Shown piece after piece: positions 25,625 through 33,354 of a stretch of 42,461 nt of DNA. Every line of letters begins with the position of its first letter. Positions within the stretch are counted from its first letter, which is position 1. The stretch spans positions 1 to 42,461 of the forward strand of contig JAPPES010000037.1 in assembly GCA_028824125.1 (NCBI GenBank). The letters run 5' to 3'. The translations under genes were made by a program, and so were the position numbers. Under the pieces are notes generated by a model that was given only the letters and a program-made list of their open reading frames with translations, was not told the DNA's origin and made no database searches. The DNA comes from Candidatus Poribacteria bacterium. GTDB lineage: Bacteria > Poribacteria > WGA-4E > WGA-3G.

Positions 25625-25981
25625 TTAGTGAACTTTAAATGGACCTCCCCGCGGTTCCTCTTTCAACTCAGGTTGGGTTGAATCCAGAAATACTTCGTGC
25701 AATTCCAGCTTATTAGATTGCGTAAACGCCTCTTTCGGCAAAGTACCAGATTGCGCATGTCCCTTACGGAATTCCTCAGAATCAACCCAGTTTTCAAAAT
25801 CCTTGCGTGATTCCCAGAGTGTGAATACTACGTAAGGATCACCCTCATTGACAGGTCGCAACACCTGATTAGAAATAAATCCGGGCATTCCATCAACGAG
25901 ACGTGCTCGGTTTCGGAATCGTTCCTCAAATTCTTCGTGATATTCAGGGGCGACATAAATTCGATTTGCTACTGTTATCAT
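25625..25981 (-). CDS. ABM-domain monooxygenase, haem-degrading (HmoA/IsdG) type
   Basis: 118 residues. The pattern MPGFISNQVLRPVNEG, YVVFTLWESRKDFENWVDS and FRKGHAQS is that of the antibiotic-biosynthesis-monooxygenase fold in the branch of haem-degrading enzymes: an Asn near the N-terminus (ANRIYV) and a His in the GHAQS segment are the usual haem-contact residues. It probably opens haem to release iron. AAGGAG lies six bases upstream of the ATG at 25981. It starts 27 bp after the di-haem oxidoreductase stop, so it belongs to the same operon. Confidence 0.85.
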   Translation of the reverse strand: MITVANRIYVAPEYHEEFEERFRNRARLVDGMPGFISNQVLRPVNEGDPYVVFTLWESRKDFENWVDSEEFRKGHAQSGTLPKEAFTQSNKLELHEVFLDSTQPELKEEPRGGPFKVH

Positions 25982-26008
25982 TATTTTCTCCTTACTGAAA
26001 TAAATTGC

Positions 26009-27412
26009 TTACAAAGACTCTAAAAACGCAATAAGCGCATCGCGTTCCGTTTTTGACATCTCCAAGACGGCTTGCCTTGATTTTTCCGCTTCGCCGCCGT
26101 GCCAGAGAATCGCTTCCATAAGGTTGCGTGCCCGACCGTCATGGAGAAAATTAGTATGTCCATTAACCGTTCTCACCAAGCCAATACCCCATAAAGGGGG
26201 TGTCCGCCATTCGCTACCACTTGCATGAAAGTCAGGACGATTATCTGCCAAACCAGGTCCCATGTCGTGCAATAATAGGTCTGTGTAAGGATGAATCGTC
26301 TGGTTACTGACAGACGGCACACCGGGCAAAACACCGGTTCTTAACGTAGGAATATGGCAACTTGCACATTGTGCTTGTGCAAAAAGTTGCTCGCCGTGTT
26401 TGACTTGTGGATCATCCACATTTCGGCGGGCAGGTACCGACAACGTTTGGACGTAGAATGTTACCACGTCTAAAATTTCATCGCTCACTTCCAGTGCTGT
26501 CCTGTTTTCCTTGAGTTGGGATTGACCCGTTGAATTTTCAAAAGGGAACAGTGAAGTCGTAACACCCATGTCATCGTGATAGGCAGAGGCGACCTGCTGA
26601 AGTAGTGTCGGTTGGTTTGCTTTCCACCCAAAACGACCAAGCGCGTAACGCTTTTGGACCACATCCCATACATAATTGGGTTTCCCAGAGATTCCATCTC
26701 CGTTAACATCAGCTTCATCAGCATAAGTTAAGATAGTTTTTTCAGGAATTGCTTCTAACAATCCGAGTCCAAACACCACCGGGGCCACACGCGGTGATAC
26801 CTCAATATCTTCAGGTAGCGGTTGATAGGTATCCGTAACAGTATAGTCCGGATAGCGAAGATGCACACGTGTTCCATCTGCCGTTGTTAACGGTTGCTCG
26901 GAATACTCAATTTTGACTGTTCCTTCTGCAGGTGTTCCGTAGATTGCACGATTGTTCAACTGGGTTCCGTAGCCTGGAACAGGAATCGGGGATTTTCCTG
27001 CTTCTTCGTTTTCTGTATTCGGGAGACTCAGTCTAAAGAGCATTGACACAAATTTCTCATCAACCCCTGGTGGGCGTCCACGACCATCACGCGCATGACA
27101 GTTGATGCATGTAATATTGTTGTAGATAGGTCCTAAACCAGGGTTCACCACCGCAGGAGCCGTGACAAAGACCGCTTCAAATTCAACATCACCTTCCAAG
27201 TGCTTCTCAAGCGCTGCTGCAGAAAGATTGGGGGCAGGAATTGAGAACGCATGGCTTGATGCGTCAAAGATAGTCGTATCTCCACCGGAAAGCGCACCAG
27301 TAGAATCTATAGGGGAATTATAACTTAATATATCCGTTGATTGTTCGGAATCACACCCAATTACGATAAATACCAACACTGTAAGATATAGAACTGTGTA
27401 AAAATACTTCAT
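26009..27412 (-). CDS. di-haem oxidoreductase-family lipoprotein (DUF1111)
   Basis: 467 residues with lipobox FIVIGC. There are two c-type haem sites, CINCH and CASCH, with the family landmarks NCHARDGRGRPP before the middle and HDMGPGLAD, EWRTPPLWGIGL and LHDGRARNLMEAILWHGGEA towards the end. This family (often called thiol oxidoreductase) is usually found beside imelysin in iron-uptake clusters, for example the PA4370-PA4373 region of Pseudomonas. Located in the periplasm or on the outer membrane. It precedes the haem-degrading protein gene and follows imelysin. Confidence 0.9.
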   Translation of the reverse strand: MKYFYTVLYLTVLVFIVIGCDSEQSTDILSYNSPIDSTGALSGGDTTIFDASSHAFSIPAPNLSAAALEKHLEGDVEFEAVFVTAPAVVNPGLGPIYNNITCINCHARDGRGRPPGVDEKFVSMLFRLSLPNTENEEAGKSPIPVPGYGTQLNNRAIYGTPAEGTVKIEYSEQPLTTADGTRVHLRYPDYTVTDTYQPLPEDIEVSPRVAPVVFGLGLLEAIPEKTILTYADEADVNGDGISGKPNYVWDVVQKRYALGRFGWKANQPTLLQQVASAYHDDMGVTTSLFPFENSTGQSQLKENRTALEVSDEILDVVTFYVQTLSVPARRNVDDPQVKHGEQLFAQAQCASCHIPTLRTGVLPGVPSVSNQTIHPYTDLLLHDMGPGLADNRPDFHASGSEWRTPPLWGIGLVRTVNGHTNFLHDGRARNLMEAILWHGGEAEKSRQAVLEMSKTERDALIAFLESL

Positions 27413-27446
27413 ATTTGTCTAACTTGTGGATTTGTTCTCCGTATAA

Positions 27447-27534
27447 TACCAAATTAACAGGATTTATCTTGTTTTCTTGGCATTAGGCGCGTTTACAAAA
27501 CGCGCCTACCGAGAAGAATCGCGTTAATTTGGTA
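27447..27534. mobile_element. 88-bp MITE-like element
   Basis: 11-bp terminal inverted repeats TACCAAATTAA (27447-27457) and TTAATTTGGTA (27524-27534) enclose an internal palindrome GGCGCGTTT...AAACGCGCC. It is the uninterrupted version of the element at 14568-14752. It lies between imelysin and the di-haem oxidoreductase gene, and its insertion did not disturb either frame. Confidence 0.8.
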
Positions 27535-27656
27535 TAAGTATTAAAATGTTGAAATTGGCACAAAGATTATACCTGCGACTTTTGTGGAACAGCCAACGAC
27601 TGTTCCCAACAAAACGAAATAGTCTTTGCGTGCTGACAAAACACGCTTACGTAATC

Positions 27657-28763
27657 CTAATTAAACTCACTCCCTTGAACAAGTAGAAGTATATCTTGTT
27701 CAAGCGTTAACTGAACCTTGCTGACAGCATCAATAGCTGCTTGAACAGCAGGACGGTTACCAGTAATCGAATCACGGAAAGGATCTGGAATTGCGCCAAT
27801 GGTGTCAATTGCTTTTTGCACCTCTGACTGGAAACGAGAATCTAATTCCGTATTTTTACTACTCACGAATTCATTTAACCCTTGTCCATCGCTCTTGAAT
27901 TTCCCCATGTAGACGTTCTGAATTCCACGGATATTTTCTTGGAAATCAGTGATGGAGTTGAAACTAAACTGGGATTCAACCAAGGTTGTATCCTCTTCGT
28001 TGTATGGGTCAGATATTTTACCGTTTGCCACTTCATCGGCAATGGTGATCATACCGTTGACCATTTCTTGTACGCCAGCACTCTGTGATGGATAGACAGC
28101 ATTTCTCTCCTCACCGGCTGACGCAACCGTATTGCTAAAATTTTCACCTTCTGGTGCCCACGCCAATCGTAGTTGAGAAGTACTGTCTTTAAGATTCATT
28201 ATCGTTGAAACGAGGTACTGTAGTTCACGTTCAGTTATATCGTCTGCCTTGCGTTGATCCCCTTCACGGAAAAGCAGAAACTCAATGGTATGAAAACCTT
28301 TTTGTGTATCTTCTAATCCAGCGACATAATCCACCGTTAAGTCATCACCGCTATCTAAAACAGATTGCAGGTTAACATGGTCAACCGGCCAACTATCTAA
28401 AGCTGGGTCAAGCCCTTGTGTATCAACGGGACCGAACAGAAATGCTTCGCTCTGTTCCCAAGGTGTTCGTGTTGCTATCCACGCTTGCTGTGCTTTTTCA
28501 AGATTTGCTTGGGTAGTATCAACCTCTAACGCTTTGACAGCAGCCAACAAATCTCCCGCTTTACTATCTAAATCAGAATAGGTGGCTAATACCACAGTGT
28601 TAGCAAAGTCGTTTAGCATAGTCGCAGCATCATAGGCTTCATCTGTAGGATCTGGTTCGTCGTCACCATCGTCGCCACATCCGATAATGAATGTAAATGT
28701 AAGTAGCAGACAGCAAAACAGCGTCCAAATATTTTTTGTAGTAACTTCTTTATAAAACTTCAT
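27657..28763 (-). CDS. imelysin-family lipoprotein (M75 / EfeO-like)
   Basis: 368 residues with lipobox FIIGC. The imelysin signature GxHxxE appears as GFHTIEFLLF. The rest is helical, with W-ATRTPWEQSEAFLFGPVDTQGLDPALDSWP in the first helical half, typical of the imelysin domain. Members bind metal, usually iron, in the periplasm; proteolysis is doubtful for the family. GGAGG five bases before the ATG at 28763 fixes the start. It lies 82 bp downstream of the porin gene and 245 bp upstream of the di-haem oxidoreductase. Confidence 0.92.
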   Translation of the reverse strand: MKFYKEVTTKNIWTLFCCLLLTFTFIIGCGDDGDDEPDPTDEAYDAATMLNDFANTVVLATYSDLDSKAGDLLAAVKALEVDTTQANLEKAQQAWIATRTPWEQSEAFLFGPVDTQGLDPALDSWPVDHVNLQSVLDSGDDLTVDYVAGLEDTQKGFHTIEFLLFREGDQRKADDITERELQYLVSTIMNLKDSTSQLRLAWAPEGENFSNTVASAGEERNAVYPSQSAGVQEMVNGMITIADEVANGKISDPYNEEDTTLVESQFSFNSITDFQENIRGIQNVYMGKFKSDGQGLNEFVSSKNTELDSRFQSEVQKAIDTIGAIPDPFRDSITGNRPAVQAAIDAVSKVQLTLEQDILLLVQGSEFN

Positions 28764-28845
28764 AAAATCCTCCATTTTATTGCGCGGTTACTTTAGAATT
28801 TCTAAGCAGAAATCCGCGCTTTTACTTGCGTAAATCGCATATTTT

Positions 28846-30060
28846 TTAGTATTGAAAACCGAGGCCAACTGCAAAGGTTCTTTCCTTATTTAAATCTTTT
28901 TGGGCTAATTGCCTTAGTGAATAGTGGCTTTTGAAAACCAATTTAGGGTAAACGTGGTAGTTAACACCAAAAGTCAAGGAGGTTCTTTCCCACCGAGGAT
29001 TATCAAAGATTAAACCTTCAACACTTGCCATCGTATCGTAATAATCATAACGCGCAAACAGATCCAATACATGTGAAGATGCTTTGGCTGTTCTGAAAAA
29101 TGACAGTATATCGTAGCCCGCTTCTATGTACCAACCGAGTGCCGAACTGCCTATCGGTGTTCGCTTCACATTGAGGTTATTGGAGAGGGTTCGATTGACT
29201 TTTGACAACTTATCGGTATTTTCCAATGCCCCCCACAGGAATAGTCCTCGGACTTTCACAGCATTCACCTCGTAAAATCCATGAAGACTCACAATACCGA
29301 CGTGTGCATCAAAATTCACGTCCGGTTTCGGTCTATTTGCCGCGGTGTCTCCATAGTAGCCAGAAATACCTATAATAGTGTTTTCATGAAACATATAATC
29401 AAGTCGCCCAACGAACGCTGGAGCTTCAGCGTTGACCGTCTCAAAACGCAGTTGATGTCCGCGAACTATCCAATGGCGCGAACTAAAACCTGTTGAATCT
29501 AAACCGTTAATAATTTGCGCTTGATATTTTAATGCGCCAAGCGCACCGAAAATTTCAACACCGGTTTCATGCCAAATAGTTGGGATGAGGTGAGCTTCTG
29601 CTTCGGGGCGGGTTGTCGTAAAGTAGTTTTGTGGACGGTGCCGTTTGGAAACGAGACCTACTGGGACAATAATATGCCCAACGCGGAAGTTGAGCGCGGG
29701 TTGGAGAGAAAAGACAGCAGCGAGTTTCTCAACAATTACCTCACCGCCTTTCTCAATTTCCGATTCAAATTCACCAAATTCTTCAAATTTGTCAAATTCC
29801 ATGGTGCTACCCGTGCCACCATGTTCAAATTCTATCTCGGCTTCAAGGTGAATTGTATCGTTGATACGGTATTTCGGAGCGACAACGAAGCGTTCCACGT
29901 CAATTGCTGCACGTCTATTCGGGTCAAGTTCCCAATCAAAGTTGGCATAGTTGATGATACCGTATCCAGAAACAGAAAATGGGTTGGTATCAGCAACAAC
30001 ACTGGTCCTGAGTAAAATTAACATCCCCAGAATTGCTGGGACAATCAAAAGTTTTTTCAT
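28846..30060 (-). CDS. outer-membrane porin of the phosphate-selective porin O/P type
   Basis: 404 residues with a signal peptide (LLIVPAILGMLILLRTSVVADT) and a 16-18-strand-like barrel of alternating residues ending in aromatic FQY. Segments such as GHIIVPVGLVSKRH and WHETGVEIFG resemble OprO/OprP-like porins, which carry anions or small solutes. It is the first gene of the iron module, preceded by a long leader with promoter and operator sequences, so it may let iron chelates or haem through. No clear ribosome site is seen; a perfect 35-bp palindrome ends 16 bases before the start. Confidence 0.8.
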   Translation of the reverse strand: MKKLLIVPAILGMLILLRTSVVADTNPFSVSGYGIINYANFDWELDPNRRAAIDVERFVVAPKYRINDTIHLEAEIEFEHGGTGSTMEFDKFEEFGEFESEIEKGGEVIVEKLAAVFSLQPALNFRVGHIIVPVGLVSKRHRPQNYFTTTRPEAEAHLIPTIWHETGVEIFGALGALKYQAQIINGLDSTGFSSRHWIVRGHQLRFETVNAEAPAFVGRLDYMFHENTIIGISGYYGDTAANRPKPDVNFDAHVGIVSLHGFYEVNAVKVRGLFLWGALENTDKLSKVNRTLSNNLNVKRTPIGSSALGWYIEAGYDILSFFRTAKASSHVLDLFARYDYYDTMASVEGLIFDNPRWERTSLTFGVNYHVYPKLVFKSHYSLRQLAQKDLNKERTFAVGLGFQY

Positions 30061-30075
30061 AAATTTTAATAGTTG

Positions 30076-30110
30076 TCTAATATGATATTGAGTCTCAATA
30101 TCATATTAGA
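30076..30110. promoter_or_regulatory. perfect 35-bp palindrome, Fur-box-like
   Basis: 17-bp arms around a single T at 30093, beginning TCTAATATGATATTGAG. The core at 30084-30102 matches 14 of 19 positions of the Fur consensus GATAATGATAATCATTATC (counted by eye). It sits just upstream of the porin start, where a bound repressor or an mRNA hairpin would block translation or elongation. Confidence 0.7.
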
Positions 30111-30159
30111 TTGTTGGTTGAATCAGATTCCAAATAGACTCGAAAACTGACTATAAATT

Positions 30160-30178
30160 GATAACGAATCTCATTATC
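30160..30178. promoter_or_regulatory. Fur-box-like operator
   Basis: GATAACGAATCTCATTATC matches 15 of 19 positions of the Fur consensus. It is about 75-90 bases downstream of the proximal promoter. Confidence 0.65.
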
Positions 30179-30247
30179 CTAAATAATACATCTAATTAAA
30201 CTGATGTAGGAAATCACGACATATTGCTTACAATTACACGATTTGTG

Positions 30248-30284
30248 TTAATTATACTCACTATTTTCAGAGATGTCAAGAAAA
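30248..30284 (-). promoter_or_regulatory. proximal promoter of the iron module
   Basis: Minus strand TTGACA (plus 30279-30274), 17 bases, TATAAT (plus 30256-30251): consensus. This 37-base block is 33/37 identical to that at 30469-30505. Confidence 0.85.
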
Positions 30285-30359
30285 TCTGCAGAAAATGTCA
30301 AATTTTCTCATAGACTATGCCAGCGGAGAATTTATCTTAATTTCACAAATGATTATATT

Positions 30360-30400
30360 GATAACGATATTCATTATCATTGATATTAAGTCTCATTATT
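30360..30400. promoter_or_regulatory. paired Fur-box-like operator
   Basis: GATAACGATATTCATTATC at 30360-30378 matches 17 of 19 positions of the Fur consensus; an adjacent GATATTAAGTCTCATTATT at 30382-30400 matches 13 of 19. They lie about 70-100 bases downstream of the distal promoter. Confidence 0.7.
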
Positions 30401-30468
30401 ATATTATAACAGGTTAGCAAAATCTATATTTCACTACGATATTGGGAGAAATAATCATATAATTATTA

Positions 30469-30505
30469 TTAATTATACTTGCTATTTTCAGCAATGTCAA
30501 GAAAA
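30469..30505 (-). promoter_or_regulatory. distal promoter of the iron module
   Basis: Minus strand TTGACA (plus 30500-30495), 17 bases, TATAAT (plus 30477-30472). It reads toward the porin through both sets of Fur-like boxes. Confidence 0.82.
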
Positions 30506-30591
30506 AATAGGACAAATTACAAGTAATTTGCAAAAAATTGGATGAATTCCCTTAAAGTTGACATCGTTTTAGGGGAATATAGGCGGGCATG

Positions 30592-30611
30592 ATGCACCCG
30601 CCAACACTAAA
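30592..30611. repeat. short hairpin GGCGGG/CCCGCC
   Basis: A 6-bp GC stem with a 9-base loop, 12 bases downstream of the small basic ORF. There is no T-run after it on the minus strand, so a factor-independent terminator is doubtful. Confidence 0.4.
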
Positions 30612-30622
30612 GAATACTACAA

Positions 30623-30736
30623 TTAGCGATTCTGTAAGAGTTCTTTCAAAGCTGTTTTCTTCTTTTTTTTACGGCGTAACTGACGTTGGCGAATCTGTGT
30701 TCGGCGTCTGGTTTGACCGCTTTTACTCCGTGCCAT
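30623..30736 (-). CDS. 37-residue highly basic small protein
   Basis: Predicted protein MARSKSGQTRRRTQIR... rich in Arg and Lys (a run of five Lys at residues 23-27), ending KELLQNR. It is too short for a usual ORF cut-off but has an ideal ribosome site: GGAGG, eight bases, ATG. The start lies inside the end of the upstream gene (14-base overlap), so translational coupling is likely. The composition resembles small ribosomal or RNA-binding proteins, but I recognise no family. Upstream neighbour also has a strongly basic N-terminus. Confidence 0.7.
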   Translation of the reverse strand: MARSKSGQTRRRTQIRQRQLRRKKKKKTALKELLQNR

Positions 30737-31862
30737 CAGTGTTACCTCCTTCTTCATAAGTTTTCGCGAGATACATTACAGTAGATTGGCAATGATCCTC
30801 AAATTTATCCATCGCCATATCCAATTCTGCTTCAGAATATGCATGAAGTTGCACTCGACTTTCGGTTACGGTGATATAAAGTTCCTGTTCCCTATTAAAA
30901 TAATCAAGTTGTGTCGCTGTCTCTTTTTCAAGAGTAGGTCCCTGCCATTTTTTCAAAACTTCTTTAATTGCTAAACCTTCAAAATTCTTGTAGAGTGCTT
31001 TTGCAGGCAGTGAATCCGGAGAAGGTATAGATTCTGATACAGGCGGACCATCTTCGGTTTGAATAATCAATGTGTCTGAGGGATCAACCGGTTGCGCCTC
31101 AACATTTGCAGCGGAATGCTCTCTACCGATAGCATCTGAAAACATATTTGACAGTGTTTCCTCACGTTGAGATTCAGAATCTTCATCTTCGTTTGCTAAC
31201 ACTTCCGAAAGTATGGGGCTTACAGCCGGATGTTCCTCGTCCAAAGACGGTGGATTCTCTACCAGCAGACGTAGTGTTTGCATACCAATAGCTTGAATCA
31301 ACGGGTGTTCTACAAAAACATCCGGCGGCACTTCACTAAATAGAAATTGAGCGAAGAATGCTACCTCAGCAAGATCACGCTCCCCTGTACGTCTGAGACG
31401 ATTTTCACATGCGGATAATGCAGAAAGCAAAGTACGCATAAATTTTGGTGTAATTAAACGCCCTATAACCTCTGTTTGGAATCTTTCAAAAATTTCATTT
31501 GTTTCTTGCGATTCACTTTCCATATCATTATTGAAAAATGATATGTCCGATTTTACATCTAAGGTATCGGGGGTAGCATATTCTGAGAAAGCAGAATCTC
31601 CTTCCGGTTTGATGTCTATGAGAAATTTCGCCATCTCAGTGTACATCAAGTCTAAATCGAAGTGTAAACTTTCAAGTTCCGGCTCCTCAATCAAATCAGG
31701 GGTTTGTATAAGACACGTGTATAAACGTTCCTCGTCCATCCTGCCGTACGGAAACTTGCGTTGCTTCTCAATTGCTAATTGTTTATGCCTGGTTTTCCTG
31801 TCGCGATTGCGCTTTTCCCGCTTGCGAGCAACATTCGCTGACCGGCTTTTTTTCTTCGCCAT
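30723..31862 (-). CDS. unrecognised protein with basic N-terminal tail
   Basis: 379 residues from the ATG at 31862 (MAKKKSRSANVARKREK...), chosen because the longer frame's first 45 residues would span the promoter. Residues 1-36 are almost all Lys/Arg, suggestive of nucleic-acid binding. Residues ~90-210 are helical with SxxR-rich segments (RTLLSALSACENRLRR), the middle is acidic and Ser/Pro-rich (probably disordered), and the end (ITVTESRVQLHAYSEAELDMAMDKF) looks like a small alpha/beta domain. No family recognised. A TTGACA-17-TATACT promoter lies 83 bases upstream. The 37-residue basic gene overlaps its end. Confidence 0.7.
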   Translation of the reverse strand: MAKKKSRSANVARKREKRNRDRKTRHKQLAIEKQRKFPYGRMDEERLYTCLIQTPDLIEEPELESLHFDLDLMYTEMAKFLIDIKPEGDSAFSEYATPDTLDVKSDISFFNNDMESESQETNEIFERFQTEVIGRLITPKFMRTLLSALSACENRLRRTGERDLAEVAFFAQFLFSEVPPDVFVEHPLIQAIGMQTLRLLVENPPSLDEEHPAVSPILSEVLANEDEDSESQREETLSNMFSDAIGREHSAANVEAQPVDPSDTLIIQTEDGPPVSESIPSPDSLPAKALYKNFEGLAIKEVLKKWQGPTLEKETATQLDYFNREQELYITVTESRVQLHAYSEAELDMAMDKFEDHCQSTVMYLAKTYEEGGNTDGTE

Positions 31863-31944
31863 GATAATATTACTGTATTTGATTGAACAATTATATTTTA
31901 CATCTCGCTTAAAATGTAATCCGATCTGAATTTTGTGACTATTA

Positions 31945-31973
31945 AGTATATACAAACATTGTCTTACTGTCAA
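31945..31973 (-). promoter_or_regulatory. sigma70 promoter of the basic-tail gene
   Basis: Minus strand TTGACA (plus 31973-31968), 17 bases, TATACT (plus 31950-31945). It drives the 30723-31862 gene and the coupled small ORF. Confidence 0.8.
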
Positions 31974-32108
31974 CATTAATTTGTTATAGCTATTCAATTT
32001 CTCAATAATTTCTATTTTTTATCTAACCTCTCCGTGTGGGAGCGACCGTGTCTAAAATATTGAGAAAACTCGTTATATTGAATGCTTCTGCCCTACTAAC
32101 CACAATCA

Positions 32109-32137
32109 TTGCCGAATCCCCAACTTTGTGTTATAAT
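32109..32137 (+). promoter_or_regulatory. extended -10 promoter of the EF-Tu-like gene
   Basis: TTGCCG at 32109-32114, 17 bases, TATAAT at 32132-32137 preceded by TG one base away (extended -10). It is 45 bases before the start codon, and back-to-back with the leftward promoter at 31945. Confidence 0.75.
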
Positions 32138-32181
32138 AAAACTGAGATTAGAGAAAAAATTATCACCATCAGGAGAAAGGG

Positions 32182-33342
32182 ATGACAGACAGAAGAGAAA
32201 TCGGACATAACGGATTACCTATTTGTACTCTTGGCGCAACCGGACACGGAAAAACAACACTAACAGCAGCAATTGCGAAGGTCATCGCAAAAATCGGCTC
32301 AATTCGTTCAAACGTTGGTAATCAATTTGAACAGCAAGTACCGCTTCACCATCGTATCCGAGAAGGTATTAGCATTACCTATCGATCCATTGATTATGAG
32401 ACCAGCGGAAAATTCTATTCACAGATCGATTGTGAAACACATCTGGACATTGTTAAATTGCTGGTTAGTCGTACATTTGCTATCCACGGGGCAATTTGGG
32501 TGGTGGATGCTGTTGATGGTGTTACGCAAGAGGCTGAGGCACATCTCCGCATAGCAAACCATATAAATATACCTACCATCATTTCCTTTCTCAATACACG
32601 AGACACCGCAAAAGATGATGAACTGATAGATATTTGTCGACAAGAAATGCGTGATTCACTTTCCAAATGCGGATGGGAAGAACAGAACAGTCCAATAATC
32701 GTTGGCGATGCCGATAGAGCACTAAACTACAAAGGCGATAGAATCGGTGCTGATCATTGGAAACCGATTGTTGACCTGATATTTGCGATGAATCGGTGTA
32801 TGCCAGCACCTGTTAATCCTGAAAGTTTGCCGCCCGTTATGCCGATCTATGAAATTGTTGAGGAACTAAAGGAACGTGTCACTGTGCGTGGTGAAATTGT
32901 GCAAGGACACCTCGCTGTCGGACAAGCGGTGGATATTGTTGGTAAAGGCGACCGAATAAAGACAAAGTGCCTTAGCATTAAAGAGAATGAAGTCACTGTA
33001 GAGTCTGAACCCGATTGGTTGTCTGTTGGGCAGGTGCTGTGTCCACCTAAGACTATAAAGGCACATTCTGAATTTACTGCTCTCGTCTATCTACTTACAC
33101 AAGAAGAAAGCGGCACGCATATCCCGCTTATTGAAAACGATAAACCTGAAGTCCATTTGTGGGGTATTGATGTGTCAGCGCGTCTACAACTTCCATCAGA
33201 ATTATCAATTGTTACACCCGGTGCGAATGCCCATGTTTCTTTTATCCTTGAATTACCGCTTGCAATGGAAGTCGGCACAACATTTGAGATAAAAAAAATG
33301 GGATCACGGATCGGACTCGGTGTTGTGACTGCGGTCGTGTAA
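32182..33342 (+). CDS. divergent elongation factor Tu paralogue with altered GTP-binding motifs
   Basis: 386 residues, close to EF-Tu (~395) and collinear across all three domains. P-loop GATGHGKT (18-25) is kept. The switch I region reads REGISITYRSIDYET. G3, normally DCPGH, is DCETH (83-87): the conserved Gly is Thr, although the catalytic His is kept. G4, normally NKCD, is NTRD (138-141), losing the guanine-contacting Lys. G5 is GDADRAL instead of GSALKAL. Domain II and III order is intact (VRGEIVQGHLAVGQAVDIVG, then the C-terminal GSRIGLGVVTAVV). AGGAG lies six bases before the ATG. GTP binding is probably weakened or changed; role unknown. Normal EF-Tu gene context (rpsG, fusA) is absent. 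Convergent with hisA. Confidence 0.88.
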   Translation: MTDRREIGHNGLPICTLGATGHGKTTLTAAIAKVIAKIGSIRSNVGNQFEQQVPLHHRIREGISITYRSIDYETSGKFYSQIDCETHLDIVKLLVSRTFAIHGAIWVVDAVDGVTQEAEAHLRIANHINIPTIISFLNTRDTAKDDELIDICRQEMRDSLSKCGWEEQNSPIIVGDADRALNYKGDRIGADHWKPIVDLIFAMNRCMPAPVNPESLPPVMPIYEIVEELKERVTVRGEIVQGHLAVGQAVDIVGKGDRIKTKCLSIKENEVTVESEPDWLSVGQVLCPPKTIKAHSEFTALVYLLTQEESGTHIPLIENDKPEVHLWGIDVSARLQLPSELSIVTPGANAHVSFILELPLAMEVGTTFEIKKMGSRIGLGVVTAVV

Positions 33343-33354
33343 TTCATCTTAAAT

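Noticed and set aside
30559..30590. TTGACA on the plus strand as a rightward promoter
   Set aside because: No acceptable -10 at 16-18 bases, and it would fire antisense into the small basic gene.
32415..33066. Several minus-strand frames in the EF-Tu-like gene
   Set aside because: Antisense shadows of a gene with end-to-end family similarity.
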